The notes under the pieces: model-generated
The model's database searches: none
What the model saw: the letters and a program-made list of their open reading frames with translations, nothing else
What the model was told of the DNA's origin: nothing
Position numbers and translations under genes: made by a program
Part shown: piece by piece, positions 10,777-22,557 of the stretch
How the letters are laid out: each line of letters begins with the position of its first letter
Numbering within the stretch: position 1 is the first letter of the stretch
Assembly: GCA_025266875.1 (NCBI GenBank)
Contig: JALLLT010000008.1
Location: forward strand, 496,001-560,000
DNA: 64,000 nt
Source: Fennellomyces sp. T-0311
Taxonomy: Eukaryota > Mucoromycota > Mucoromycetes > Mucorales > Lichtheimiaceae
Reading direction: 5' to 3'

Positions 10777-12954
10777 TCAGTGAGAGCTTTCCTGCTCCCG
10801 TTTCCCCTGTTCCAACTCATAATTCAGCAGATCATCCGAACCAATAGCCCGGCCATGTTCATCCTCATTGATGTTTTGCATAAAGTCCTTGTTTCTCTCT
10901 TCTTTTCCAACCAAAACTAAATATCCACACGAAAAAGTAAGGAGAGCTGGTCAACTTGATCGATGCATGCAAATGTCTTACTTGTCAGTATTAGGCATGC
11001 AACTATAACACCCATAAAAATAGCTTGCGTTAGACCATAGTCAGGGACAGACTTCCCGTCTCGTAATAAAATAGTGCCATCAGGATTACGTAGCGGATAC
11101 TGTTCGCCAATTGTTGCTTGAATTTGACTACTCGCTGCACTAATCTAGAATCGCATATACTATGAGCTAGCATCTAAATTTTTAAAGCATGTTGTGTTTA
11201 CCAAATTTCCGAGTTGGTACGAGAGTCCAGGCAACAAGGCTCTAAAAGCCGGGGGTGATAGTTCATTCAGATGGGCCGGAACAACTCCTATTAAAAAGGG
11301 TCGATGAACCTTTTTTCGTTCGATATAAACAAAAATAAAAATGGTTTACCCCATGTTCCCTAATTTTAGAATGAGTGGATTGTTATCAAAAGGCCAGGAG
11401 TGATATACCTGAACAAAGAAGAACAGTACAAACGCGCCAAAGCGAAGCGAATGGACTTCAGGGGCGTAAATCCATAATGGAATAAAAGCACCAACCATGA
11501 CGGATCCAAACACTATAACCCGCTTACGCCCAAAGTAAGACGAGTAGCACCCTAGCAATGCGCATCCAATGAACGATCCAATGTTATAGATTACACTTGT
11601 AATTGTCACTTGTGCTGCATCAAAATTAAGCTGCGCGCGCAAAAATGTCGGATACCTACAAAATATGATAGGTCAAGCATACATCATTATACATTAGTTA
11701 ATGCATACAAGTCCTGACTACCATGGGCAAGGAAGTTAAAAAATGCCATCAGAATTGTCATATAGATAGCGCGCCGATAATGGTTCTTCAACATGATCCA
11801 AATGTCTTTGAGATACGATCTGCCCATGAATAATTTTCGGGACTCTTGGGTCTTTTCAAAGGTTGGCGATTCCGGAACAAATATACGAATAAACGCAGCA
11901 AGCAAGGCAAAGGCTGCTCCCGCCCAAAAGAGTATACGCCAGCTAGAATCTGTTGCTTCGATTGCATAGTTAACAAGCGTAGCTAACAGATAGCCAATGA
12001 CATATCCTATTAAACAACATCAGAGCATGCATACTTGGCTGTTTGATCTGACTTACCGCCTTGGTATATTCCTGAAAATAAGCCACGAGACTCAATAGGT
12101 AAAGTTTCCAAAGCCAAACTAGCGCCTAGTCCCTACATGGAAACTGTCAGGAGGTAGAGAATTTTTTTTCTTATCGCGTGAGAAACTTTACCCATTCACC
12201 ACCCATGGCGATTCCGAATAGCGCACGCAAGGCGATGAACACATCAAGATTGGGTGCAAATCCACTGGCAGCGTTCAGGATTGAGAACAATATGATATCA
12301 ATCATAAGCGGCCATCTTCGACCGTATCGATCTGCAAGAAGTCTATCGACCGAAATAAAATTCTGCATGAGTCACCAGGAAACCGGATTGTTTCACGACA
12401 AGCTTGATTTTTGTGTACCCAAATATCAAAGCTCCCATAGATCTAAGCATCTATAGTATGGACTTAGGACGGTAATGCCAGTTTTGGAGTAGTACATACC
12501 AAAGTTGTGGTGATGGCTCTGTATAGTGGATTTGCTTCACACGATGAGAACGGCATTATTCACATTATTCTCTTGAAATCTTTCTTACCCTGTGACATCG
12601 CTCGGCATAACTTCAAAGCTCTCAGCTGTAATCAAGCAAATTAGTCATCTAATGGCAAACGCGAGCAGCAAACCGTACCGATCCGGGTTGCAGCAATGGA
12701 AACGCAAAAGAAATCATAGGCGTCAAATGTCCAACCCAAAAAAGCTGTTATCGAATGGTTATATGATTGCATATAAGGATCCCAGGAAACAGTATAATAC
12801 CTGCGGTGAATGCCAGGCGCTGCTTATTATTGAGATCAACGAGCTGTCTCCATAGATTAGGTGCCTTCCCAGTGGGTTTTTCGAGTAGAACCCCAATAAG
12901 TTGCTTAACCCAGCCTTTTCGCTGTCCTGATCTCTCTGTCTCATTTATATCCAT
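10777..12954 (-). CDS. JEN1: JEN1-like carboxylate/H+ symporter (MFS)
   Basis: Thirteen exons give 492 residues: 12954-12801, 12744-12679, 12625-12589, 12518-12500, 12450-12419, 12342-12192, 12132-12057, 12006-11709, 11655-11409, 11359-11350, 11287-11202, 11144-10982 and 10916-10777. Jen1-type proteins carry lactate, pyruvate and similar monocarboxylates with protons across the plasma membrane. Family features: [13 protein letters not shown] in TM1, the MFS loop [22 protein letters not shown] in TM7 (a signature of Jen transporters), then [19 protein letters not shown] and PGLSYQLGN. The tail after TM12 is short and acidic. Exons of 19, 32 and 10 nt are needed: without the 10-nt exon (11359-11350) the GTWGVVP segment cannot be built in frame. 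Tandem with SER1, same strand. Confidence 0.88.
11350..11359 (-). other. 10-nt microexon of the JEN1-like gene
   Basis: AAATTAG|GGAACATGGG|GTAAAC on the minus strand. It supplies Gly-Thr-Trp plus one base of the next Gly, exactly the residues missing between FFVQ and GVVP. Flanking introns are 49 and 62 nt with canonical GT-AG ends. Confidence 0.8.
12500..12518 (-). other. 19-nt microexon of the JEN1-like gene
   Basis: TACAG|19 nt|GTATGT on the minus strand. It encodes most of GAITTTL, joining VTG to [11 protein letters not shown] in the expected MFS order. Confidence 0.78.
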
Positions 12955-13190
12955 TCTGGGATTCGCCTTGAACGAAATAAGAAAAAAAAGAAATGAAAAG
13001 GTACGAAATTCCTTTTATGCTTGTTCGATGTGATATAGAATATCGAGAATAGCATATGCTCTTTTCCTTTCTTATCTGGGACAGATAAGGTGTGTATCGC
13101 GGGAACGGTCTTGTTAATGATTAGAAATGCACTTATTAAATGATTTAATATTTTGGGATACAATGATGATACACGAGAACGGTTGATGAT

Positions 13191-14444
13191 TTATGCAGAG
13201 TGTTGCTTTTGGAACAGCTCCATGTACTCGATCAACTTGTCGATATGCTCCTCAGGCATCGCATTGTAGATCGAAGCACGAATACCACCTATAAAGTTAA
13301 GTCAGTGAGTGGATTTCATGAATACCATGTGTCTTACGTACCAACAGAGCGATGACCCTTGAGTTGAACCATATTTCTCTCCTCTGCGCCCTTCAAGAAT
13401 TCCTTTTCTAACTCTGGGGTAGTCATCGTAAACACGACATTCATCTCGCTTCTGGAATCCGGTTGAACTGGACAAGTGAAGAGTGCAAGTCGATCGATGG
13501 CATCGTACAGCTTGGACGATTTGCGGTTGTTGATCTTCTCGACCTCGGTCAAGCCGCCTTGTTCCAGCAACCATTCAAGTGTCAAACCAACCATGTAGAT
13601 GGCGAATGTCGGTGGGGTATTATACATGGAATCGTTGTCGAGCGCAGTCTGATAGTCGAGCATAAGTGGGCGCAAGGGACCCTTGGACAGATCCACGACC
13701 AAATCCTTTCGAATAATAACTAATGTCACGCCAGCTGGACCAAGGTTCTTTTGCGCACCACCATAGATCACGCCAAACTTCTTGACATCCACGGGGCGAC
13801 TCAAGAAGTTGCTCGACATATCAGCGACCAAGGGTACACGAGGGTCGACTTCAGGGACGAAGGGGAATTCGACACCATGGACGGTTTCGTTGTCGCAGTA
13901 ATAAGCGTAGGCGGTACGTTCTGGATCTGACAGCTGCCAGGTATCACGTGCTGGCACTCGATCATACTTTCCTGTCAACTTCTTCGTGTCAGCGACACGG
14001 TTGACCTTGACATCCGTATTCTTGGCCAAACGCTCAGCTTCCTCAGCTGCCTTCTTGGACCATGAACCTGTGACAAAGTAATCGACAATAAGATCCTTAG
14101 CACCAGTGGCAGTCTGTTTCGCGGCAACGAGATTGTAAAAGATCGCGGAGAACTGAGTCGTGGCGCCACCTTGCATGAACAAAATCTCGTAGTTGTCGGG
14201 AATATCCATTAGTTTTTTCAAATTGGATTTCGTGCGGGCGAGGATCTCGCCAAAGTGCTTGGAACGATGGGACAGCTCCATGACTGACATGCCGGTGTTA
14301 CCATAGTTAAGCAACTCGGTTTGGGCCTTCTTCAGAACAGACTCGGGACTATGATCAATCGGTTAATTGCAACTCGTATGCTTTGATAAAGAAAGAATGT
14401 TACATTTTGGCCGGACCGGCACCAAAGTTGTAGACAGGATTCAT
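13191..14444 (-). CDS. SER1: Phosphoserine aminotransferase
   Basis: Exons 14444-14404, 14348-13342 and 13288-13191 give 381 residues. The PLP enzyme converts 3-phosphohydroxypyruvate and glutamate to O-phosphoserine and 2-oxoglutarate, the second step of serine synthesis. Visible: N-terminal YNFGAGPAK, ISHRSK-like MELSHRSK, FMQGGATTQFS, CDNETVHGVEFP, the aspartate motif VADMSSNFLSR, and the PLP-lysine motif YGGAQKNLGPAG. The C-terminus keeps GHRSVGGIRASIYNAMP, split across the last intron. All exon junctions use GT-AG and preserve frame. It lies 236 bp downstream of the JEN1-like start on the same strand. It feeds the serine used by the serine acetyltransferase further along, though the two genes are 6 kb apart. 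Confidence 0.95.
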
Positions 14445-17400
14445 TTTGTATGTTGACAGGGTATGCAAAAGTGAAACCTCACATCTTTTTATATGCCCAG
14501 ATGGAAAACTGATGCTCGTCACGTCGACTCATTGCCAAACTGAGTTTAAGCCTTTGTCCTACATAAACGCTTGTAATCGAATTATCTCCTTTTGAGCGAG
14601 CTTCGTGAGTCATCTTGGCAGAGGGAAACAATGCTCTACAGTTTAAATGCGTCCGCATCTGCGTACAGAATATGCCACAGATAATGACGAATATCCCTTT
14701 TTCCCTGTGGCCGAAAGCGAATCGGCACACAAAAATCTGTTCCACGTGATGCGCCTTGAGGTATGCGTGTCGATTATGCACTGAATTATAGAGAATGAAA
14801 ACGTATCCGAATCTCAAAAAACTTGTATTCCGTAGTAACACACAATATAGTATTTAGAGGTAGTTATAAGGTTAGCCAGTGCGTATGAATAGTGGTCGTG
14901 GTAACCGAGAGGGAGCGACCCGGGTATTCCTACCAGGTCGTATTAGTTTCCACAATATAATGACGACTTTGAGTCATTCCATTGGATGCCAGACCTCGGC
15001 AATTCTTTAATTTGAGTGGTATGTATACAGTATATGAGGAGAGATACGGGTAACATTATATTTACACTACTTATTTCTAGGTGTGAGCCTGGGCTTACGA
15101 CAAGCGGGACTGTAAATAAGTGACAACACGATCATGACTTCCGATCCGTGCTAGAGGGCAAGCTGATTGGCGCAATTGGATGATGGCCGCACAAAAAACC
15201 AGGGAGCTTATAATCGTCGAGCCATCAAGGTAACATCTGATCTAATAATTAGTCATAGTAAAAGCTTACTTACCCCTTTCTACAGTGGTCACACCAAAGG
15301 AAATACCAAGCAAAGTATTGAAGATACTCTCAAGCTTCTAGAGTGCGGTGTGTTGGCTTTGAGGATGGAAGCTGCCGAATACAAAGCAAGCTTCAATCGA
15401 AACATTTAAAGAACTAAAAGTATTCGTTGCGCTTGTAATAAAAACTCAGGTCCCATCATCGTTTGAAACATCTTATATGACGACAAGTACCGGAAATTCC
15501 ATATAATTCGAACAGCAACGATACCAACAGTACAGTGTTATGTACCGAATATGTTTTCTTAGGAACCTTGAGTTAACAGCGACATTTCACGTACGGGTAT
15601 CGCCATAGTCACCTAGAGCAATTTACGCAAAACCAATTTTATTCGATAAGAATCATGCTTTGAAACAAAGAGAGTTTTGAAAAAGCTTGCAAGGATGTAG
15701 CCCACGATATATATTCTGCTGGTGGCTTTGGAATGAACCGATACGTTGCATGGTAAAAAAATGGATCGATGATTGATTTACATTCTACGGATTTGGTACA
15801 CGTAATGGAATATCGGCCACTTAGTGTGATTACGTATGGGATCATATCGTACAGACAATTTTGTAAGTCAGGAAGTTGCCACCCCTCGCTGCTCACTTTT
15901 TCCGTTGCTACTTGTGTGAAATATAAGTGTTTTGCACTATAAACGAAATCAATCAGGAAAGAAGTACAGTGGCCGCTTCAGATAATGATATTTTATATAT
16001 AATAATTCGGTATAATGATACAATTTTCAATGCACCAAAACGGTAATCACTACCAAATCCCATTTCAAATAACGAATTTTTGATATAACGATAAAGTTTG
16101 GGCTGCACCACCGTATCGTTATATAAAGCGGCCACTGTACGTAGAAAAGATTACTATCAATCAATTAGCCGTACCAAGTAATACACATATTCATTTTTTT
16201 TCAGGCGTGGCATCGGATGCAATCAGATCGGCAGAACAGTAAATTGAAAATGGATCTGTTATGTATCAGTAAAACAGCCTAGGGCTAAATTAGTATGGTC
16301 TGTTGAACACCGTAAGCGTAGTTGATTGGTAAAGGGGCACGTGACTAGGGTAGAGATAGCACCTCCGGTTCAGAGGATGGCATGCTTTTATTAAAGGTAA
16401 ACTACGTAGTACATTCAAAAATATATACGAGGTATTTTCACCTCACCATTATAAACCTCCTTTTATTCTTAGCCAAGAAAAAAGGCAACTCGTTTCAAAT
16501 CAAGATTTCAATGATACATTTTCATGGGTAGATTTAAAATTTATCTAAAGCCACATTGATAGGCTTTCAGCCATTGTTACAATAGGGATGCCTAATGATG
16601 TGAATCTGGGTAATGATGCATAAGTGTGACAATGTGTCGTATTTTTCTGAAAGGATGACGATGAAGAAGACTAGTAAAAAATGTAATGGTTTAGGCAACA
16701 GAATGGTTCTATACTTACCGTGCGTATACTAGATAATCTGCGAAAGTTAACCTAAGATAATTACTGACTCTGATCAATTATTGTTGCATACCTACTAAAG
16801 CAAGGATAATGGTATGTTGTCAATGTGTATGGTTGAAGCATCCGTGTTGGGTATCTGCTTAATTACTAATCGTTCAACAGGTTTTCGCCGCAGCTTAAGC
16901 CTAGCCAAGCTGTAAGTTTTGCATAGTGCATACAGTCTAATACCTGTTTGCGTAATTTCGCTAAGAAATGTAAGCGTATGGCTGATTAGAGTTTCGGCAA
17001 TTAGGAACATAATAAAGTAAACCATACGTACGCGGGCATTCATGCGTACCAAACTCTCCTTCTACTTCTACTGGTAGCACCGAGATCGTAATTTTAAAAC
17101 TGGATCGTCTTTTGCATAATTCAATTGGGCGACGGATTGTTAAACGGTAAAGCAGCCCTGAAAAATATATACATATAAGGACGCAAAAGGACTGGTGAAG
17201 AGTAAGTGAATGCTACTCTAGGTATATTAAATACGATGGTAAATCGTATTTTTTTGTATCATAGCCGAAATGTCTCATACAGAAGCTTGACAAAAGCAAT
17301 ATGTTTCTTCGATTTACAATTGACCGAATATATAGATATCATATTAGATGAGTTCAAAATGCCAGCATATATCTGCCGATCATAAACATGTTTTGACCGA

Positions 17401-17977
17401 GGACTTCTAATCCTTTAAGTAACTTTTGCTGCTTCAGTAATAACCGCTGTACTATCAGGAAACATAGTAATTGCATCAATATAATATCTGTCCACAGAGT
17501 TATTTTCGTAACCATTGATAGCAAAGCAACCTTTTGAAAACGGGCAATATACCTATCACTACAAAGGCAAAGAGTCTGACTAGTATCTTTACGTTTGCGC
17601 TTACAAAATATTTGAGCACTTCTCATGTGCAAAGGGATCTTGTGATATTCCTGTTGGCTATAGATGAACACGTTGGTATTGGACCTTTTTATGGATAGCT
17701 ATACGTACTAGATATGGGCGCCATACCATAACCGGCAAAAACTATCTTGTTATTCAGTATATACCATAATGGGCAGTTTGTAGGATAAAACCATTTAAAG
17801 CGAAAACTAAGTCTGCGTGCTAAAGCAAATGCAAGCACCTCTGATCATCATTACATTTTGCATGATACATTGGTCTATTTAAGCACTTTACAGTAAAACG
17901 GCCCTCATCCTTTTTTTTCTTGGATTATACTTAAAGTAATACCTTAGGGTCTACCTAATTACGTATTCAAGCAAATT
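14445..17977. other. Long gene-poor region holding a MITE
   Basis: About 3.5 kb, AT-rich. Frames such as 14479-14841 and 17354-17671 have no protein-like character. The only structured element recognised is the 175-bp terminal-inverted-repeat element at 15965-16139. Pyrimidine-rich DNA shortly before 17978 may be the ODC promoter. Confidence 0.5.
15965..16139. mobile_element. Pogo/Tigger-like MITE with TA target
   Basis: The two ends form a 14-bp perfect inverted repeat, TACAGTGGCCGCTT, whose first two bases are the TA that Tc1/mariner/pogo elements duplicate. Subterminal ATAATGATA/ATAACGATA motifs recur on both sides (for example 15986, 16012 and 16088), as in pogo-type non-autonomous elements. 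There is no coding capacity in 175 bp, so it depends on a transposase elsewhere. The class is inferred from the CAGTGG end and TA site. Confidence 0.8.
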
Positions 17978-19441
17978 ATGCCGCAAAGTAATCCGATTGC
18001 GGAAGAATGGGACAGTCCAGTGTGCTATACAAGCAGCATTAGCAAACAAGATATAATTTCCGATATAATCAACGTATCTGATGGCGATCCTTTTCATGTG
18101 GGCGATTTGGGTGACGTTTATCGACAACATTTGAAGTGGAAGGCATTACTACCTCGAATAGAACCTTTTTATGGTAACTTGGTCACCCTTTTTGCAATGA
18201 ACACATACGAATATACTCACGTTCTTGTTAGCTGTCAAATGCAATCCGGATCAACATCTGGTCAAGTATTTGTCAACGCTAGGAATAGGATTTGACTGTG
18301 CAAGTCGCACTGAAATCCAACAAGTACTTGACGCAGGTGTCGCCCCGAACAAAATAATTTATGCTCATCCTTGCAAGCAACCATCTTATATAACCTACGC
18401 AGCTCAGCATGGTGTGTCATTAATGACGTTTGATACAGTCGGCGAACTTTACAAAATCCGACAGTTTTATCCAACTGCCGAGATCGTCCTTCGGATCCTC
18501 CCAGATGACTCAAAATCTCAGATACGCCTTGGTATCAAGTTTGGTGCTCCCAGCGATACTGTGCCTGAGCTATTGGAAACAGCCAAAAAGCTTAATTTAA
18601 ATGTCGTTGGTGTGAGGTAAATATTATATATCTAATTATAGGCGGTCCAAGTAGAATTTCTAAGATTCTTTTCAACAAAGTTTTCATGTCGGCAGTGGCT
18701 GCTCCGATGAAACAGCATTTTCGGATGCTGTCATCCGTGCTCGGGAAGTGTTTGATCAAGCAGAAGCGTTAGGGTTTCATTTTACTTTGCTCGACGTTGG
18801 AGGCGGATTTCCTGGCGCTAACATTCAGCACGGTATCACATTTGAAAAGGTGGCCCAAGTACTTGGTAAGGCGGTGGATGATCTTTTTCCTAAGCATGTA
18901 CGTGTTATTGCCGAACCAGGTCGCTTCTATGTTTCTTCGGCGTTTATTTCTTGCTCCCAAGTGATTGGTCGACGAGCTTTGTCGTCCACGGAATATATGT
19001 GTTTGTACTTTATACCTTTCTATTCTGGTCGGTGACGTACTAATATCATCACCAAAAGATTTTATAAACGACGGTATGCACGGGTCATTCCTATGCCGAC
19101 TTCTTGATCACGATGTCCTCAATTTGCAAGGTACAGTATATAAAAGCAAATATGCAGTTTTAGCTTACTCACAGCAATGACACGACAAAGTCATACGAAA
19201 GGATCGGAAAGACACCTATTACCGCGAATTTAACAAAACGTATCTATCCAGTATCTGGGGGCCAACATGTGATCCAAAAGATTGTCTTGTTAAGGACATA
19301 CGCTTACCATTGCTTACTTTTGGTGACTGGATCTATCAAGAAAATATGGGTGCTTACGGGATTTGTGCGGCATCCACCTTCAATGGATTTCAAAAGCCAA
19401 AAATAATTTATATAAACACCTATGTCCGTAGTAAAATCTAG
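17978..19441 (+). CDS. SPE1: Ornithine decarboxylase, copy 1
   Basis: Exons 17978-18173, 18232-18616, 18681-19000, 19059-19130 and 19191-19441 give 407 residues. A PLP-dependent fold-III decarboxylase that turns ornithine into putrescine, the entry step of polyamine synthesis. Seen: the PLP-lysine motif FYAVKCNPD (across intron 1), [41 protein letters not shown], the catalytic cysteine in [12 protein letters not shown], and [17 protein letters not shown] at the C-terminus. The last intron must end at AAAG (19190); the earlier CACAG at 19174 gives a frameshift. Several acceptors in this gene are AAG rather than TAG/CAG. Intron 3 carries a TACTAAT branch point. A paralogue with the same exon plan lies at 46.1-47.6 kb on the other strand. 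Confidence 0.9.
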
Positions 19442-20048
19442 TGTTTAGCCTTTTAAATATATTCTTAGTAAGTTGTAGTAGCATCGTAACACATGCAGAA
19501 TATTTGGTACAGTTTCTGCGTGGCTAGTTGGATCACATGTTTCATGCACTAATGATTCGGTACGTGCCCCTGTGTACATAACTACGTTTCCTGCTTGCGC
19601 ATTTTGAACATTGTGCTTAGACCTATATGTCAAAACCGAGCATAACAACGTAATGTCGCCAATGCAGAATGGTTCCCTTTTATTCCTCGAATGAGCCTTT
19701 CCAAGACATGTCACCTTGTTAAGTATAGAGCCATGCAACTGATCGACCATGCACCGCTTTTATCTGTCGTTATTCCGGTTTGCAGAAGTGCTACTATGTA
19801 CCCTCTATTTGCATTCGCTACATTTTATCTCGTTACTTTTGCTTTTCTATTTGCTGTTCGGATGGCGGCGCCATAGTTTGCTCAACTTTCTAAAGGGACC
19901 AACGGATATCAACGAGTATGACAGCCGCTATGGAGATCTGATCTCTCGTCCACCGGTTCCGTTCAGTCAGCGCGAGTTCTGATTGGCGGGAAGCCGAATT
20001 ACGGGACCTCACTGGAGCAGCCAGTCGATCCCTCCTTCTCAAACCAAC
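19442..20048. other. Intergenic region upstream of RPS15
   Basis: About 600 bp. Short frames only. A pyrimidine-rich stretch (TCCCTCCTTCTC, about 20029-20040) lies just before the RPS15 ATG and may mark its transcription start, as is common for ribosomal protein genes. Confidence 0.45.
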
Positions 20049-20733
20049 ATGGTACGTACGACACACGATATATGGATGAGGGGAACAGGCAGATATATAT
20101 ATATATAAAGAGGATGGATGAAACAAGAGATGGATGGATGGATGGATGGGAATATAGATGTCTTTTTTTATTATTATTAGAACATTTTTTATGAACGGAA
20201 CCATTTTATTCTAATGCGCATCGATTAGGCTGATCAGCAGCAGACTACTCAAAGAAAGAGAACCTTCCGCAAGTTCACTTACCGTGGTGTCGACCTCGAC
20301 CAGCTCTTGGACTTGTCGTCCGAGCAATTCATGGAGTTGGTCCATGCCCGTGCCCGCAGAAGATTCCAGCGCGGTTTGAAGCGCAAGCCCATGGGTCTCA
20401 TTAAGAAGCTTCGCAAGGCCAAGAAGGAGGCTGCTGCTGACGAGAAGCCTGCTACGGTCAAGACCCATCTTCGTGACATGATTATCGTCCCCGAAATGAT
20501 TGGTTCGGTTGTCGGTATCTACAACGGCAAGGTCTTCAACCAGGTCGAAATCAAGCCTGAAATGGTTGGCTTCTACTTGGGTGAATTCTCGTAAGTGTGT
20601 ACATGAACTTTATTGGAATGAATTCTAAAAGAAAAATACAATGGTAATACATAGCATCTCGTACAAGCCCGTTCGTCACGGTCGTCCTGGTATTGGTGCC
20701 ACCCACTCGTCCCGATTTGTTCCTCTCAAATAA
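20049..20733 (+). CDS. RPS15: 40S ribosomal protein S15 (uS19)
   Basis: Exons 20049-20051, 20229-20590 and 20655-20733 give 147 residues. uS19 sits in the head of the small subunit near the decoding centre. Recognised by [75 protein letters not shown] and the end [19 protein letters not shown]. The first coding exon is only the ATG; a 177-nt intron follows directly, as seen in other eukaryotic ribosomal protein genes with an intron near the start. That intron holds AT- and GGAT-type simple repeats. The stop codon is only 32 bp from the stop of the convergent serine acetyltransferase gene, so the transcripts almost surely overlap at their 3' ends. Confidence 0.95.
20129..20149. repeat. Tetranucleotide microsatellite in RPS15 intron 1
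   Basis: About five copies of TGGA/GATG, preceded by an AT dinucleotide run near 20095-20107. Confidence 0.8.
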
Positions 20734-20765
20734 ACAATTATATGCGTGTGTGTGTTCTCTTTTTT

Positions 20766-22341
20766 TTAATCCAGTAACTCCAAATGTCCCTTAATGGCGC
20801 CGCCTACACTGACGCGATCGATCAAGAACGTGTCATGACCAAACATGGCATCCAGCTCGTAATACGTGACACGCTTGTTTCCACCGGCGCGCAGACATTC
20901 AGCAATCTCCTTCTGTTGCCATACGGGGAACAGAATATCCGACTGAGCACCCAGAATCAGCGTTGGCATCTTGATCCCCTTCATGCCATCAATGAGATCT
21001 TGGACGGCCGGGTCGGTTTCCACCAAGGTGGTCAACGTCGGCCGCTTCTTTTCCGGAGCCGGAGCCATGTCTGTGTCATGCATCTCCAGTGCCGACTGGT
21101 CACCCACCACTTCGGCAACGGTCTGGTTGTCGTGCAGAATCCGTTCGATCTTGTGCCTGTTGTGTTTGCGTTGTTGCTTCAATGCGTCGGTGGACGACTT
21201 GCTCATGTCAAAGATATCCATGGCCTTGGAAATGTACAAAAGGGAATTGGCGTCGTATTGGAGACAGAAGCGCTCGCCTTGGTGATCCAGATACGTCTCG
21301 ATGAGAAAGTCAGGGCAGAGCGCGGGCGTTTGGTTCTCTTGGGCGCGTTTTCTGCCAAACCGGAGTTCCCATTCAGGGCCGGAGCGGTAGCTGATCGTCG
21401 CAATTTCTCGCGACAGTTTCATTCCCACGTGGGGTGGTACGCCTTTGTAGTAGAATCCCTTGTTCCAGTTTGGATCGGCCATCAATACTATATAGTTAAG
21501 CCTTAGTCTCCCCCTTTCTTTCCCTGACATGCGCTGACCGCTCTTTACCTTGACGTTGGGTATGTCGCAGTGCAATGGAGTACGGATGTGACCGTGCACA
21601 CGCCGAGATACTGATCAGCCGCTTGACACGGTCGGGGAACAGCGACGCTGCGGCGATCGACTGCATGCCACCCATACTACTTCCCACACTGGCGTGCAAT
21701 TTGTCAATCTTCATATGATCCAGCAGCAAGAACTGAGCGCGGACCATATCAAATACGGTAATGATCGGGAAACGGGTGGCATAGCGTTCACCATCGGCGG
21801 GATCGATGGACGAAGGACCGGTTGAGCCATAGCAACCACCGATGACGTTGGTACAGATCACGAAAAACTTGTTGGTGTCGATGTATCTTCCGGGGCCAAT
21901 AAACTCTTCCCACCAACCGGGTTTGGTATTCTTTGCGTGGGATTTGGCGTGCGACGAAGCAGACAGACCGGTGTGGATAAGAATGGCATTGTCTCGGTTG
22001 GCATTCAGCTCTCCCCAGGTTTCATAGGCAATGTCGAGTTTGGGTAAAATACCGCCGTGATCAAGAAGGAATGGTTTGTTGTATTCAAAGGTTTCGTAGC
22101 CCGTGACAACGCGATCGTAACTAGGCTCGGGTCCATTGTCGTCAAGCTCGATTGTCCGAGACGCAAGCTTGTCGACGCACGGGAATGACAGCGGCGGATT
22201 CGACGATGAGGGTGGAGAGGGAACGTTGGGAAGGCACTGGGTGGCTGCTGTGTGCTGGAAGGCGATGCAGGCGCGAGTGGCCAGGCGGGGTCGCAGGGTA
22301 CGCAACAGCGTGGGTCGTATTAAGTGTCGAGGGATAGCCAT
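20766..22341 (-). CDS. cys2: Serine O-acetyltransferase, fungal alpha/beta-hydrolase type (Cys2/CysA), probably mitochondrial
   Basis: Exons 22341-21549 and 21487-20766 give 504 residues. It belongs to the MetX alpha/beta-hydrolase family; this fungal branch acetylates L-serine to O-acetylserine for cysteine synthesis rather than homoserine. Branch signatures: [49 protein letters not shown], the nucleophile motif [44 protein letters not shown], the acid in AQSDILFP and the histidine in FGHDTFL. About 45 N-terminal residues rich in Arg, Leu and Ala look like a mitochondrial presequence. A charged insertion with Lys/Glu/Gln (about residues 370-420) is usual here. The alternative is homoserine O-acetyltransferase (Met2), but these motifs fit the serine branch better. 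Activity is inferred. Confidence 0.85.
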
Positions 22342-22557
22342 CTGTATTATTAAAAATTAAAAAAAAAGTCGAAAAGATGACAAATGAAGCGAGATTGGAG
22401 ATAAAAAAGTGTACAGCAAAATCAGTATTGCACCATTTCTCACGACGCCGATTCGCACGGTAGAATAGATTTTCCATTAATTTTGGGCATGGCAACATCT
22501 TGAATAAACCAAAAAGAGAATATTTTTTTTAAACATGGTGTGTGTGAGTATTACTTT

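Noticed and set aside
19131..19200. Apparent frameshift making ODC copy 1 a pseudogene
   Set aside because: Using the AAAG acceptor at 19190 instead of CACAG restores the frame, and two other introns of this gene also end in AAG.
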